From Chitinophaga jiangningensis (lineage in GTDB: Bacteria; Bacteroidota; Bacteroidia; Chitinophagales; Chitinophagaceae), in the NCBI RefSeq assembly GCF_900142605.1, contig NZ_FRBL01000007.1, positions 310,001 through 374,000 on the forward strand: a DNA stretch of 64,000 nucleotides. The letters run 5' to 3'. The notes beneath the pieces were generated by a model. It was not told where the DNA came from. It made no database searches and worked only from the letters and a program-made list of their open reading frames with translations. Within the stretch, counting starts at the first letter, position 1. Each line of letters begins with the position of its first letter. Positions 16,112 through 24,232 of this stretch are shown piece by piece. The translations under genes and the position numbers were made by a program.

Positions 16112-16207
16112 TTAACATCTCCCGAAAAAAAATTCCCTTGTACGGGCAGTACAAGGGAAATTAAATAAAAGACACCAGGCAAAAATGCGAAGCAGCCTTT
16201 GTTTCAT
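16112..16207 (-). CDS. 31-residue signal-like small ORF containing a terminator
   Basis: ATG at 16207, stop TAA at 16112-16114. The peptide starts MKQRLLRIFAWCLLFNFPCT, which resembles an export signal, and continues ARTREFFFGRC. Codons about 17-28 coincide with the terminator hairpin and its U tract. The 12 bases directly before the ATG, TAATTCCACGTT, also occur 4 nt upstream of the start of the NUDIX-type regulator. It may be a leader peptide, or the surviving 5' end of a lost exported-protein gene such as a TonB-dependent receptor. Confidence 0.35.
   Translation of the reverse strand: MKQRLLRIFAWCLLFNFPCTARTREFFFGRC
16124..16159 (-). terminator. intrinsic terminator hairpin inside a small ORF
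   Basis: Perfect 11-bp stem (16133-16143 with 16149-16159), 5-nt loop, and eight A from 16125 on the given strand, which give a U tract on the minus-strand RNA. It is far (440 nt) from the regulator gene upstream, so it probably ends or attenuates the RNA that carries the 31-codon ORF. Confidence 0.75.
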
Positions 16208-16600
16208 AACGTGGAATTATAAAATCAACTATAGAGAAAAAATTTTATCAATTATTTATTTAGTGATGTAAGAAAAATCAGATAGATACTTTTCTGAACA
16301 ACAAGGATTTCTACATACTGGTCATTACAACAATTTCTTTAGCGATTATACTTTCGGCAAATATGGCATCATCAAAAACAGATGATTTCTTAGGATGTGT
16401 ATATCTTACACAATCTTAATTAAAATTTTGTTAAAAACAAACTTTTTTGAACCTTTTTTAGAAAATAAAATTGTAAAAATGACAAATCCATGCAACAGGC
16501 TTCTAAGCCTTTACAGTAAAGGATTTGAAAGAAATTTTATTTTAACGGAGATATCTCTGAAGGCCTTAGGAGGTGATAAAAAAATATCAGTTTATGGTAT

Positions 16601-17323
16601 TTAAAAGCCAATACCTAAATAACGCTTTTTACGCTGATCGTACTTGTCAAAATTGAATTTATACAACTTCGCCGGTCGGTGAGGAACGTCGGCTTCTTCC
16701 TCGTTCAGGTCCATCAGCAAATCCATACTCAGGAACTTCTTGCGGAAATTTCGCCTGTCCAGTTGTACATCTAAAATAGCCTCGTAGAGATTTTGCAGTT
16801 CGCGCAGGGAGAATTTTTTAGGGAGAAGATTAAACCCGACCGGCTGTACCATCACTTGCTGCTTCAGCCGCTCATGGCAGGTATCCAGGATCTGTTTATG
16901 GTCAAATGCCATGTATTGTATGTCCTTGACACTGTGCCAATGGAGTTCATTATTATACATCTTCAGTTCTACATGCTCAATATTTACCAGGGAATAATAG
17001 GCCACCGTAATCACCCTCCCGGCAGGATGGCGCTGTATGCCGCCAAAGGTTTGCACTTGCTCCATATACACATCCTCCAGGCCCGTTCGCTCTTTCAATA
17101 CCCGGTAAGCCGCAGCATCCAGTTCCTCCTCGGGCCGCACAATGTCGCCCAGGAGCGACCAGTTGCCCTTGAATTCCTTCAGGTCAGACTCAATTAATAA
17201 AACCTTTAACTCATCATTATTAAAACCAAAGATGACACAGTCGACCGAAATGGCGACCTTGAAATAATCTTTTATTTCAACAAGGTGTGTATTGATGTTC
17301 TTGGTGGACATGGATGACATCAT
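16601..17323 (-). CDS. NUDIX-domain transcriptional regulator (NrtR/AraR-like)
   Basis: 240 residues from the ATG at 17323; the frame is open six bases further to a TTG. Residues about 15-150 form a NUDIX fold, and 150-235 a winged-helix tail (LLPKKFSLRELQNLYEAILD) as in NrtR and the Bacteroides AraR-type regulators. The Nudix box is altered: where a hydrolase has REUxEExGU this protein has RVLKERTGL, losing two catalytic Glu. It is therefore probably a ligand-sensing repressor or activator, perhaps of a sugar or NAD-related pathway. The effector and targets are unknown. A 12-nt element before the start is repeated upstream of a small ORF at 16207. Confidence 0.82.
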   Translation of the reverse strand: MMSSMSTKNINTHLVEIKDYFKVAISVDCVIFGFNNDELKVLLIESDLKEFKGNWSLLGDIVRPEEELDAAAYRVLKERTGLEDVYMEQVQTFGGIQRHPAGRVITVAYYSLVNIEHVELKMYNNELHWHSVKDIQYMAFDHKQILDTCHERLKQQVMVQPVGFNLLPKKFSLRELQNLYEAILDVQLDRRNFRKKFLSMDLLMDLNEEEADVPHRPAKLYKFNFDKYDQRKKRYLGIGF

Positions 17324-17490
17324 AAACAACGTGGAATTACAATAAAATGCTGCTTTTCAAAACGTAGCTTCAAATAACATAAAAATTACCAAATTTTTGA
17401 AACTTTAAGCAGTATTTTTTCCATTTAACCCAGCGCTGGCCTTCGCCAGCAGAAAAGATAAGTTTATTTTTACAGCTCAGTTAAACGACT

Positions 17491-19599
17491 ATGTATACAA
17501 AAGATATTGAAATAACCCTTAGCCAGATGGCCAAACAACTGCTGGACCACCAACAGAAGGACCAACTGCTTCACGCATCCATTGATGAAACCCTGGAAGG
17601 CCTCCGCCGGGTAATTTCGTATAACGACTGGCGTTATTACGTACAAAGCGATCCTGTACTGAGCGATTATGAATATGATCAGCTCTTTGCCTGGCTCAAG
17701 AAACTGGAAACCCTGCATCCTGACCTGGTTAGTGCCGACAGCCCTACCCAGCGCGTAGCCAAAGGCCTTACTAAAGAGTTTCCTACTGTGCAGCACCTGG
17801 TGCCCATGCTCAGCCTGGAAAACTCCTATAATGCGGATGACCTGATCGACTGGGACCGCAAGGCCCGCGAAGCCGCCGGACTCTCAGAAATTGAATATTG
17901 CATCGAACCTAAATTCGATGGCGCCAGTATTTCCCTGATCTACGAAAATGATATGCTCACCCGCGGCGCTACCCGTGGCGATGGTATCTCCGGTGACGAC
18001 ATCACCACCAACATCCGTCAGATCCGCAGCATTCCCCTCTCCGCCCGTTTTTCTCAATACGGTATCCAACAGATAGAAATACGTGGGGAAGTACTCATCA
18101 ATAAAACCACCTTCAAAGCCTTCAATGAAAAGAGAATGGCTGAAAACCAGCCACCACTGGCTAATCCAAGAAACGCCGCTTCCGGCTCACTCCGGATGGT
18201 AGACCCTGCAGAAGTAGCCAAACGCGGCCTGGAAGCCTTTCTCTATCATATGAGCTACCATACCATGGAGCCAGGCAAAGACGAACCTGCACAACTGCAA
18301 ACGCATAGCGGTACGCTGGACCTGCTGTCCACACTGGGCTTCAGGAGTCCCGCCAGGGAAAAGAAAGTAGTAAAAGGTGTGCAGGCGGTAATCGACTACT
18401 GCCTTTGGTTCGAAAATGAAAGGGATAACCTGCCATATGAAATCGATGGCATGGTCATCAAAGTAAATGACTACGCCCTACAGGATAAGCTGGGTATGAC
18501 CACCCACCACCCCCGCTGGGCTATTGCCTATAAATTTAAAGCGCGCCAGTCCACCAGTAAACTCCGCGCGGTGGAATTCCAGGTGGGCCGCACCGGCTCC
18601 ATCACACCGGTAGCTAAAATTGACCCGGTACATATTGGCGGAGTTACCGTGTCGTCCATCTCACTGTTTAACGAAGAGGTGATCCGCGAAAAAGACCTGA
18701 AGCTCGGCGATACCGTGCTGGTAGAAAGAGCCGGCGATGTAATCCCTTACATCGTTAAGTCCAATGCCGACCTGAGAGATGGTACCGAAACAGATATCGT
18801 GTTCCCTACCCATTGCCCGGTATGCCACGATAAACTGTTTAAGCCGGAAGGGGAAAGCGTATGGCGTTGTATCAATATTAACTGCGAAGCACAGGTAGTG
18901 GAGCGCATCATTCACTTTGTGAGTAAAGATGCGATGGATATCAGAAGCTTCGGAGAAAGCAACGTGCGCAAGTTTTATGCGCTGGGGCTGCTCAAAGATA
19001 TCCCCGGCATTTATGAACTCGACTTCGATAAAATAGGCCAGCTGGAAGGGTTTGGGAAGAAGTCGCTCACGAACCTGCAAACGGCTATTGAACAATCCAA
19101 AGCGCAGCCACTGCATCGTTTGATCTTCGGCCTGGGTATCCGCTACGTAGGAGAAACCACGGCCAAAACCCTTGCTAATGCCGTATCCAATATAATGGAC
19201 CTCGCACAGTTTACAGAGGAGCAAATTTTATCTCTGGAAGATATAGGACCAAAGGTGGCAGGGTCCATCAAACAGTTCTTTAGTAACGCAGATAACATAC
19301 ACATGTTGGAAAAGCTCGCGACCCTGGGCGTTAACATGACCAATACAAAAAGTGCTGCCGCCGGTACCGGTGAACTGAGTGGTCAAACTTTCCTGTTTAC
19401 AGGTACACTGCATAAGCTCAAACGCAGCGATGCAGAAGAGATGGTAGAAGCACACGGCGGTAAAATCCTTAGTGGAGTAAGCAGTAAACTCAACTACCTT
19501 ATTGTGGGAGATGATGCCGGCAGCAAGCTGGAAAAAGCAAAAAAAATCAATACTATCAGGATCTTATCAGAAGATGAATTCCTGGCAATGATACAGTAG
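17491..19599 (+). CDS. ligA: NAD+-dependent DNA ligase
   Basis: 702 residues with the full LigA layout: an Ia NAD-binding region (YNDWRYYVQSDPVLSDYEYD near 44-63), the adenylation site Lys141 in EPKFDGAS, an OB fold (VGRTGSITPVAKI), a Cys4 zinc finger (CPVCHDKL ... CININC), helix-hairpin-helix repeats and a C-terminal BRCT domain. It seals nicks in replication and repair, forming a ligase-AMP intermediate from NAD+. tadA follows one base after its stop codon, so the two are co-transcribed. A small GCTGGC/GCCAGC palindrome (17435-17450) lies upstream. Confidence 0.97.
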   Translation: MYTKDIEITLSQMAKQLLDHQQKDQLLHASIDETLEGLRRVISYNDWRYYVQSDPVLSDYEYDQLFAWLKKLETLHPDLVSADSPTQRVAKGLTKEFPTVQHLVPMLSLENSYNADDLIDWDRKAREAAGLSEIEYCIEPKFDGASISLIYENDMLTRGATRGDGISGDDITTNIRQIRSIPLSARFSQYGIQQIEIRGEVLINKTTFKAFNEKRMAENQPPLANPRNAASGSLRMVDPAEVAKRGLEAFLYHMSYHTMEPGKDEPAQLQTHSGTLDLLSTLGFRSPAREKKVVKGVQAVIDYCLWFENERDNLPYEIDGMVIKVNDYALQDKLGMTTHHPRWAIAYKFKARQSTSKLRAVEFQVGRTGSITPVAKIDPVHIGGVTVSSISLFNEEVIREKDLKLGDTVLVERAGDVIPYIVKSNADLRDGTETDIVFPTHCPVCHDKLFKPEGESVWRCININCEAQVVERIIHFVSKDAMDIRSFGESNVRKFYALGLLKDIPGIYELDFDKIGQLEGFGKKSLTNLQTAIEQSKAQPLHRLIFGLGIRYVGETTAKTLANAVSNIMDLAQFTEEQILSLEDIGPKVAGSIKQFFSNADNIHMLEKLATLGVNMTNTKSAAAGTGELSGQTFLFTGTLHKLKRSDAEEMVEAHGGKILSGVSSKLNYLIVGDDAGSKLEKAKKINTIRILSEDEFLAMIQ

Positions 19600-19600
19600 C

Positions 19601-20044
19601 ATGATGGATGATCAGTATTTTATGAAACAGGCACTCGCAGAGGCCCGCAAAGCTTTTGACGCAGGCGAGGTACCGATAGGCGCAGTAGTGGTGCTGAACG
19701 GACGTATTATTGGCCGGGGTTACAACCAGGTGGAAATGCTCAACGATTGTACCGCACATGCGGAAATGATTGCGTTGACGGCGGCATTCAATACTCTCAG
19801 CAGCAAGTACCTGATGGATGCTACGCTCTATGTAACCGTTGAACCCTGTCTGATGTGTGCAGGCGCATTATACTGGAGTAAAATCGGGCGCATTGTTTAC
19901 GCAGCTCCTGATGATAAAAACAGCTATCGCCGCGCTACGGGTGCTACATCTCCCTTTCACCCCAAAACCAAACTGGAAGAGGGTCCGGGAAAGGAAGAGA
20001 GTCTGACTTTAATGAAATCTTTCTTCTCTTCACGTAGAAAATAA
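19601..20044 (+). CDS. tadA: tRNA adenosine-34 deaminase
   Basis: 147 residues with the zinc-dependent deaminase signature: H53-A-E55 (TAHAEMIA) and P-C83-x-x-C86 (EPCLMCAGAL). TadA converts A34 to inosine in the wobble position of tRNA-Arg(ACG), and the length fits. A guanine-deaminase-like role is possible for such short proteins but less likely. It begins one base after the ligA stop and is followed by a strong terminator shared with the convergent SPFH gene. Confidence 0.88.
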   Translation: MMDDQYFMKQALAEARKAFDAGEVPIGAVVVLNGRIIGRGYNQVEMLNDCTAHAEMIALTAAFNTLSSKYLMDATLYVTVEPCLMCAGALYWSKIGRIVYAAPDDKNSYRRATGATSPFHPKTKLEEGPGKEESLTLMKSFFSSRRK

Positions 20045-20101
20045 TCCGCGCGAAGCGCGGAACATACGCCGAACGGAACCCAAGGTTTCGATTATAAAAG
20101 C

Positions 20102-20135
20102 AAAAGCCTGATGTGTAACACATCAGGCTTTTTTT
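20102..20135. terminator. bidirectional terminator between tadA and the SPFH gene
   Basis: Perfect 14-bp stem (20102-20115 with 20119-20132), loop TAA, seven T following on the plus strand and an A-rich stretch before it. It lies between convergent genes. A smaller GAA-apex hairpin, CCGCGC/GCGCGG, precedes it at 20046-20060. Confidence 0.88.
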
Positions 20136-20152
20136 ATCAGATTGAGGAATCC

Positions 20153-21088
20153 TTACTTCTTAGGCATTCCCGGGTCCATCAGTTTATTCATGGCCATCAT
20201 CTGCTGCATGGTTTTATCCATTCCTTCAGAAGAACCATCCAGGAAAATAACGTTACCCTTGCCGTTTTCAGCGAAGTTCTTGATAGCTTCTGTCCACATA
20301 GAGAAGAGGATCACGGAAGTATCAAGATTAGCCTGTTGCATTTCCTTAGCAGCAAGACTCATACCTTTGGCCACCTCTTCACGGAACAGGGCCACACCCA
20401 TACCACGCAGCTGTGCTGCCTGGCGCTCTGCCTCTGCAGCAATTTTGATGGCATTACCATCTGCTTCAGCGGCTTTGGTTTTAGTGATCAGCAATGCCTG
20501 CCCTTCGTTTTCAGCAGCGGCTTTCAGGTTATTGGATGCTACCACCTGCGCCATGGAGCGCATGATAGCTTCGTCAAAAGTAATATCGTTCATCTGGAGG
20601 TCTTGCAGGTGATAGCCCCACTCTTCCAGCGTTTGGTCAATCTGTTCTTTTACGTGTTCTGTAATATCGCGGCGCAGTCCCAATACTTCCGACTGGCGTT
20701 TGGTAGCCACAAATCCGCGGATAGAACCCTCGATGGTACGTACGAGCGCCTGCATAAAGCTGCGTTCATCCATGAATTTGAAGGCCACGTTTTTAATGGT
20801 TTCTTCCTGTTGGTTCCATACAGAATACAACAGCATTGCTTTAAAGTATACATTGGCCTGGTCGATGGTAATCGCCTGGAACTCCAGTTCTACAGACCGG
20901 TTCTGGATGGATATTCTCTTGAAAACCTTTTCAATTACAGGAATTTTGAAGTTAAGACCAGGAGGAAGTGAACGATTGTACTTTCCAAAGATGGTGGTTA
21001 CAGCAATGGTTCCCTGTTGCACCGTAACGAAACAGGACAACAGAAAAAGGACTGCCAATAGAATAATGACATACGTAGCAATTTGCAT
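20153..21088 (-). CDS. SPFH/Band 7 membrane protein
   Basis: 311 residues: one N-terminal transmembrane segment (about 4-22), an SPFH domain (VQQGTIAVTTIFGKYNRSLPPG through about 200) and an Ala/Glu-rich coiled coil (AEADGNAIKIAAEAERQAAQ). This matches stomatin/prohibitin-like proteins that oligomerise on membranes, often organising microdomains or proteases. No NfeD partner is adjacent. Monocistronic by position, ending against the shared terminator. Function beyond the family is unknown. Confidence 0.88.
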   Translation of the reverse strand: MQIATYVIILLAVLFLLSCFVTVQQGTIAVTTIFGKYNRSLPPGLNFKIPVIEKVFKRISIQNRSVELEFQAITIDQANVYFKAMLLYSVWNQQEETIKNVAFKFMDERSFMQALVRTIEGSIRGFVATKRQSEVLGLRRDITEHVKEQIDQTLEEWGYHLQDLQMNDITFDEAIMRSMAQVVASNNLKAAAENEGQALLITKTKAAEADGNAIKIAAEAERQAAQLRGMGVALFREEVAKGMSLAAKEMQQANLDTSVILFSMWTEAIKNFAENGKGNVIFLDGSSEGMDKTMQQMMAMNKLMDPGMPKK

Positions 21089-21258
21089 AAGCTTACAGTT
21101 TAGGTAGGGTTTGAATCCATAAATATAAGCAAATAAAATTCACCTGCCAGTTGGGTTGGACAGCCGGTATGGGGTTATTTTGAGGATTGTTTGTTAGAAG
21201 ACAAACAATGGATGAACTGAGCTTAAAAATACAACGAATGAAAATCTAAAAAGCTAAG

Positions 21259-21468
21259 TCAAATCCTCTGTTTTCTTCTGAAGAATATGAATACGTCATC
21301 TAATTCAATCTGTTTCAATTGATAGGCAAGCCGGGTTCTCAGATCCTCTGTTTCATCTTTAATTTTTCTATACTGATCTTTCAAACTCTCATAACGGGCT
21401 ACAATCTCTTCAGCAGAAGCCGTTTGTTCCAGCTGCAAAATGTAAAATGCTCTTTCCTCGGTTATCAT
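21259..21468 (-). CDS. small helical protein, J-domain-like without HPD
   Basis: 69 residues beginning MITEERAFYILQLEQTASAE, with the pattern of J-domain helices (LQLEQTASAEEIVARYESLK) but no HPD tripeptide, so it could not stimulate a Hsp70 in the usual way. The rest is charged and probably coiled (DQYRKIKDETEDLRTRLAYQ). It could instead be an unrelated small helical protein. Flanked by 170 bp and 293 bp of AT-rich sequence; no partner gene. The coding status is likely but unproven. Confidence 0.5.
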   Translation of the reverse strand: MITEERAFYILQLEQTASAEEIVARYESLKDQYRKIKDETEDLRTRLAYQLKQIELDDVFIFFRRKQRI

Positions 21469-21761
21469 AGTGATAGGGGTGTTTCAGCCAATAATCATAT
21501 CTGGATGTTAATAAAACATTCATAATATTATTTTACTAAATTACTGGAGATTCAAAAGCGAGCAAATACCCAACCTTGGGTATTTTTCGAACTTTTTTAG
21601 CAATGTTTAGCAAAAACGACACCGGCTTGGGAACTCTTATACTTTGGTTTTCAGAAAAATACAATTTAAATGATAAAATTTCAACAGGTATAATGATTTG
21701 TTGGCATCAAATTTTATCTAGAAAAGTCTGCAAAAAACCGATACTATTTTCTCTTTAGTGG

Positions 21762-22484
21762 TTATTGAAATCCGATCTTACGTGCCAGTGAAACCAACTC
21801 TGTACTATTCCTGACTTTTAATTTCAGCCGGATGTTTTTGCGGTGAGTTTCCACCGTATACCTGCTGAGATTTAACGTGTTTGCAATTTCTTTATTGTTT
21901 AAGCCCTGTACAGCAAGGGCCAGTATATCTTTTTCACGGGCGGTAAGTTTATTCAACAGGTTTTCATTTTGCCGGCGTAGTATTTCAGCAAGTGCATCTG
22001 ACAGGGCTGCATTGGTATCCATTGCGCCGGACAAGTCCAGGAAGGCACAGATGATTTCTACCACTTCCCCGTTTTCATTTTGCGTAAAAGGCACTTCGAG
22101 GCCTAATAGCCAGCGGTAATCATCTTCTCCCTGCTTCTTAATTCTAACAATGCCCCCGAATTGCCTTTTATGATTACGGAAAGATTGCTGGGCCACAGTG
22201 GCCAGTTTAAAGTCCTCCGGGTGCATGATACTTTTAAAAAAGTCCATGCCCAACCCTTCCAACTCGGCCGGTGTGCAACCAAATGCCTCCGCCAAACCCT
22301 GATTACACCAGGTTATACTTTTCTTGTTATTATCGTAGCTGTACAACATGGCGGGTACATGATGCAGGATACCTTCCAGCCATTGCACGCGATGCTTCAA
22401 TTGCTCGTTCTCCTTTTGCAAGGCGGAGAGGGAAAAGTTCTGGCCTGATTCCGAGGCTGTCTGCATACTAAACGTTTTAAACAA
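21762..22484 (-). CDS. PAS-LuxR family transcriptional regulator
   Basis: 240 residues: a short N-terminal coiled coil (SLSALQKENEQLKHRVQWLE), a PAS domain of PAS_3 type (about 40-155; HPEDFKL, FGGIVRIKKQGEDDYRWLLGLEVP), and a C-terminal LuxR/FixJ helix-turn-helix (LTAREKDILALAVQGLNNKEIANTLNLSRYTVETHRKNIR). It lacks a receiver domain, so signalling would enter through the PAS domain. The recognition helix is intact. It faces away from sodA with 243 bp between; whether it controls sodA cannot be told. Confidence 0.88.
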   Translation of the reverse strand: MFKTFSMQTASESGQNFSLSALQKENEQLKHRVQWLEGILHHVPAMLYSYDNNKKSITWCNQGLAEAFGCTPAELEGLGMDFFKSIMHPEDFKLATVAQQSFRNHKRQFGGIVRIKKQGEDDYRWLLGLEVPFTQNENGEVVEIICAFLDLSGAMDTNAALSDALAEILRRQNENLLNKLTAREKDILALAVQGLNNKEIANTLNLSRYTVETHRKNIRLKLKVRNSTELVSLARKIGFQ

Positions 22485-22650
22485 ACAATAGGTAACTCAC
22501 AACATATAGGCATATACGAAAGTGCCTGTGTTACGTCCTGTTAAACCGAGTGTCTGTAAATTTAAAATAAAAAATCATATGTCCAACTCAACCATTCATG
22601 TGATGTGTGGATTATATATTTCTAATTGATAGGGGTATCAAAATTCTTAA

Positions 22651-22681
22651 TTGATTTTTAGCCAGATAGGCAGTAAATTTG
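22651..22681 (+). promoter_or_regulatory. Bacteroidota-type promoter of sodA
   Basis: TTGA at 22651-22654, 19 nt, then TAAATTTG at 22674-22681, a full match to the TAnnTTTG -7 box. The sodA ATG lies 46 nt downstream. Confidence 0.65.
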
Positions 22682-22727
22682 GCGACTATCTCGAAAAAAA
22701 TATTATAAACCCATAAAAAACTGAGTT

Positions 22728-23330
22728 ATGGCATTTACACTTCCGAGCTTACCTTACGCTACAGATGCGTTAGAACCACATATTGACAAACAGACAATGG
22801 AAATCCACCATGGTAAGCACCACCAGGCTTATGTTGACAACCTGAACAAAGCTGTTGCAGGCACTGAAAACGAAAACAAATCCCTGGAAGAGCTGGTAGC
22901 CAACGCTGGTAAAATCAGCCCTGCGGTAAGAAATAACGGTGGTGGTCACTGGAACCACAGTTTCTTCTGGAACATCATTGGCCCAAACAAAGGTGGTCAG
23001 CCTTCCGGTAAACTGGCAGACGCTATCAACAGCGCTTTCGGTTCTTTCGATGCTTTCAAGGAGAAATTTAATACTGCCGGTGCTACCCGTTTCGGTTCAG
23101 GCTGGGCATGGCTCATCGTGAAAGACGGTAAACTGGAAGTTACTTCCACTCCTAACCAGGACAACCCGCTGATGGACGTTGCTGAAGTAAAAGGCACTCC
23201 TATCCTGGGTGTTGACGTTTGGGAACACGCTTACTACCTGAAATACCAGAACCGCCGCCCTGAATACCTGGCTGCTTTCTGGAACGTAGTAAACTGGGAT
23301 GCAGTTAGCGCCCTGTTCGAAAAAGCATAA
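22728..23330 (+). CDS. sodA: manganese-type superoxide dismutase
   Basis: 200 residues without a signal peptide. Metal ligands are H27 (MEIHHGKHH), H77 (GGHWNHSFFW), D163 and H167 (GVDVWEHAYYL). Gln144 in NQDNPLM sits where Mn-type enzymes carry the active-site Gln, and Gly/His rather than Gln lies at the Fe-type position, so Mn or cambialistic use is more likely than strict Fe. It dismutates superoxide to O2 and H2O2 in the cytoplasm. Single gene with its own promoter and a strong terminator. Confidence 0.95.
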   Translation: MAFTLPSLPYATDALEPHIDKQTMEIHHGKHHQAYVDNLNKAVAGTENENKSLEELVANAGKISPAVRNNGGGHWNHSFFWNIIGPNKGGQPSGKLADAINSAFGSFDAFKEKFNTAGATRFGSGWAWLIVKDGKLEVTSTPNQDNPLMDVAEVKGTPILGVDVWEHAYYLKYQNRRPEYLAAFWNVVNWDAVSALFEKA

Positions 23331-23346
23331 GGATACTACCTGATAA

Positions 23347-23384
23347 AAAAAATCCTCCCCGCTAAAAGGCTGGGAGGATTTTTT
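23347..23384. terminator. bidirectional terminator after sodA
   Basis: Perfect 13-bp stem (23347-23359 with 23372-23384) with a 12-nt loop. The arms end in six T on the plus strand and six T on the minus strand, so it can serve sodA and the convergent DUF1080 gene. Confidence 0.88.
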
Positions 23385-23422
23385 ATTTAGGGAGATGTTA
23401 ACTGCGCAGTACGCAGCATCTC

Positions 23423-24220
23423 TTACTTCAGTTCTTTAATTTTCACGTTCTTAAACCAGATTTCGCTGCCATGGTCCTGGAGCGCAATCTTGCCTTTAGA
23501 GGCTTTGCCATAACCAGCAGCATCTTTCCACTTGCCGGTTTCTTTGGCCTTTTTCCATTCCGGACTATTGATGGTATACTCAGCCGTTTTCTGTCCGTTC
23601 AGCCAATGTTCCACATGTCCTTTATTGACAGTTATCTTCGTATGATTCCACTCCCCAATTGGGTTAGAAGCCGCTACCAGCGGAGGATTCATCGCATAAT
23701 TAGCACCGGTTTTCTGCCAGTCTTCCAGCTTTTCAGGGAAGTTATTATCATCAATGATCTGGTATTCCGGCCCACTTAAATAAGGTGCATCAAATTCTTC
23801 CGTAACGAGATAAAGGATACCGGAGTTCCCTTTGGCCGCCAGTTTCCAGTCGGCATCCAGTTCAAAGTTTTCAAACTCTTTATCACTGGTGAGATCCGCA
23901 CGCTTATCGCTCTTGTCCGTTTCGCTGCCTATACAGTGCAGGATACCGTTTTCCACCAGCCAGGTGTCAGTTGCCTTTCCTTTATAGCCATGCCATCCAT
24001 CTTTGCTGGTACCGTTGAACAGCAGCTGCCAGCCTTCTGCTTTTTCTGCATCGGTCAGTACGTTATCTGTTGCAGATGCAGTTACCGCGGCCACTGCGGT
24101 GCTATCGGTTTTTTCTACTTTCACGGAATCAGCACTGGTACTGGTGTTTGCGCCACCGCAGGAAGCGGCGGTCAATACTACGGCTGATAATACGGGTACA
24201 ATAAGTTTTTTCATGTTCAT
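23423..24220 (-). CDS. DUF1080 lipoprotein (3-keto-disaccharide hydrolase-like)
   Basis: 265 residues with a lipoprotein signal (MNMKKLIVPVLSAVVLTAAS, then Cys20). The mature part is one DUF1080 jelly-roll domain (about 60-265): WQLLFNGTSKDGWHGYKG, EFENFELDADWKLAAKGNSG, GPEYQIIDD, EWNHTKITVNKGHVEHWLNG, IALQDHGSEIWFKNVKIKEL. DUF1080 proteins are now linked to hydrolysis or elimination of 3-keto-glycosides. It starts 13 nt after the Gfo/Idh oxidoreductase stop, so the two form an operon and plausibly act in sequence. Confidence 0.88.
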   Translation of the reverse strand: MNMKKLIVPVLSAVVLTAASCGGANTSTSADSVKVEKTDSTAVAAVTASATDNVLTDAEKAEGWQLLFNGTSKDGWHGYKGKATDTWLVENGILHCIGSETDKSDKRADLTSDKEFENFELDADWKLAAKGNSGILYLVTEEFDAPYLSGPEYQIIDDNNFPEKLEDWQKTGANYAMNPPLVAASNPIGEWNHTKITVNKGHVEHWLNGQKTAEYTINSPEWKKAKETGKWKDAAGYGKASKGKIALQDHGSEIWFKNVKIKELK

Positions 24221-24232
24221 ACTATTTAAGAA

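Larger units (their letters stand above)
15775..16600. other. 826-bp intergenic region: palindromes, terminator, one small ORF
   Basis: It contains an overlapping double palindrome (15997-16068), a minus-strand terminator hairpin (16124-16159), and a 31-codon ORF that runs through that hairpin (16207-16112). The remaining 16208-16600 is AT-rich and shows no ORF, hairpin or promoter I can support, apart from the 12-nt element described with the small ORF. Confidence 0.6.

Noticed and set aside
15941..16168. 75-residue open frame on the plus strand
   Set aside because: It crosses both arms of the double palindrome, so the open frame is a result of the inverted repeat.
16395..16604. 69-residue open frame on the plus strand
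   Set aside because: AT-rich, no ribosome site or promoter, low-complexity translation, overlaps the end of the regulator gene.
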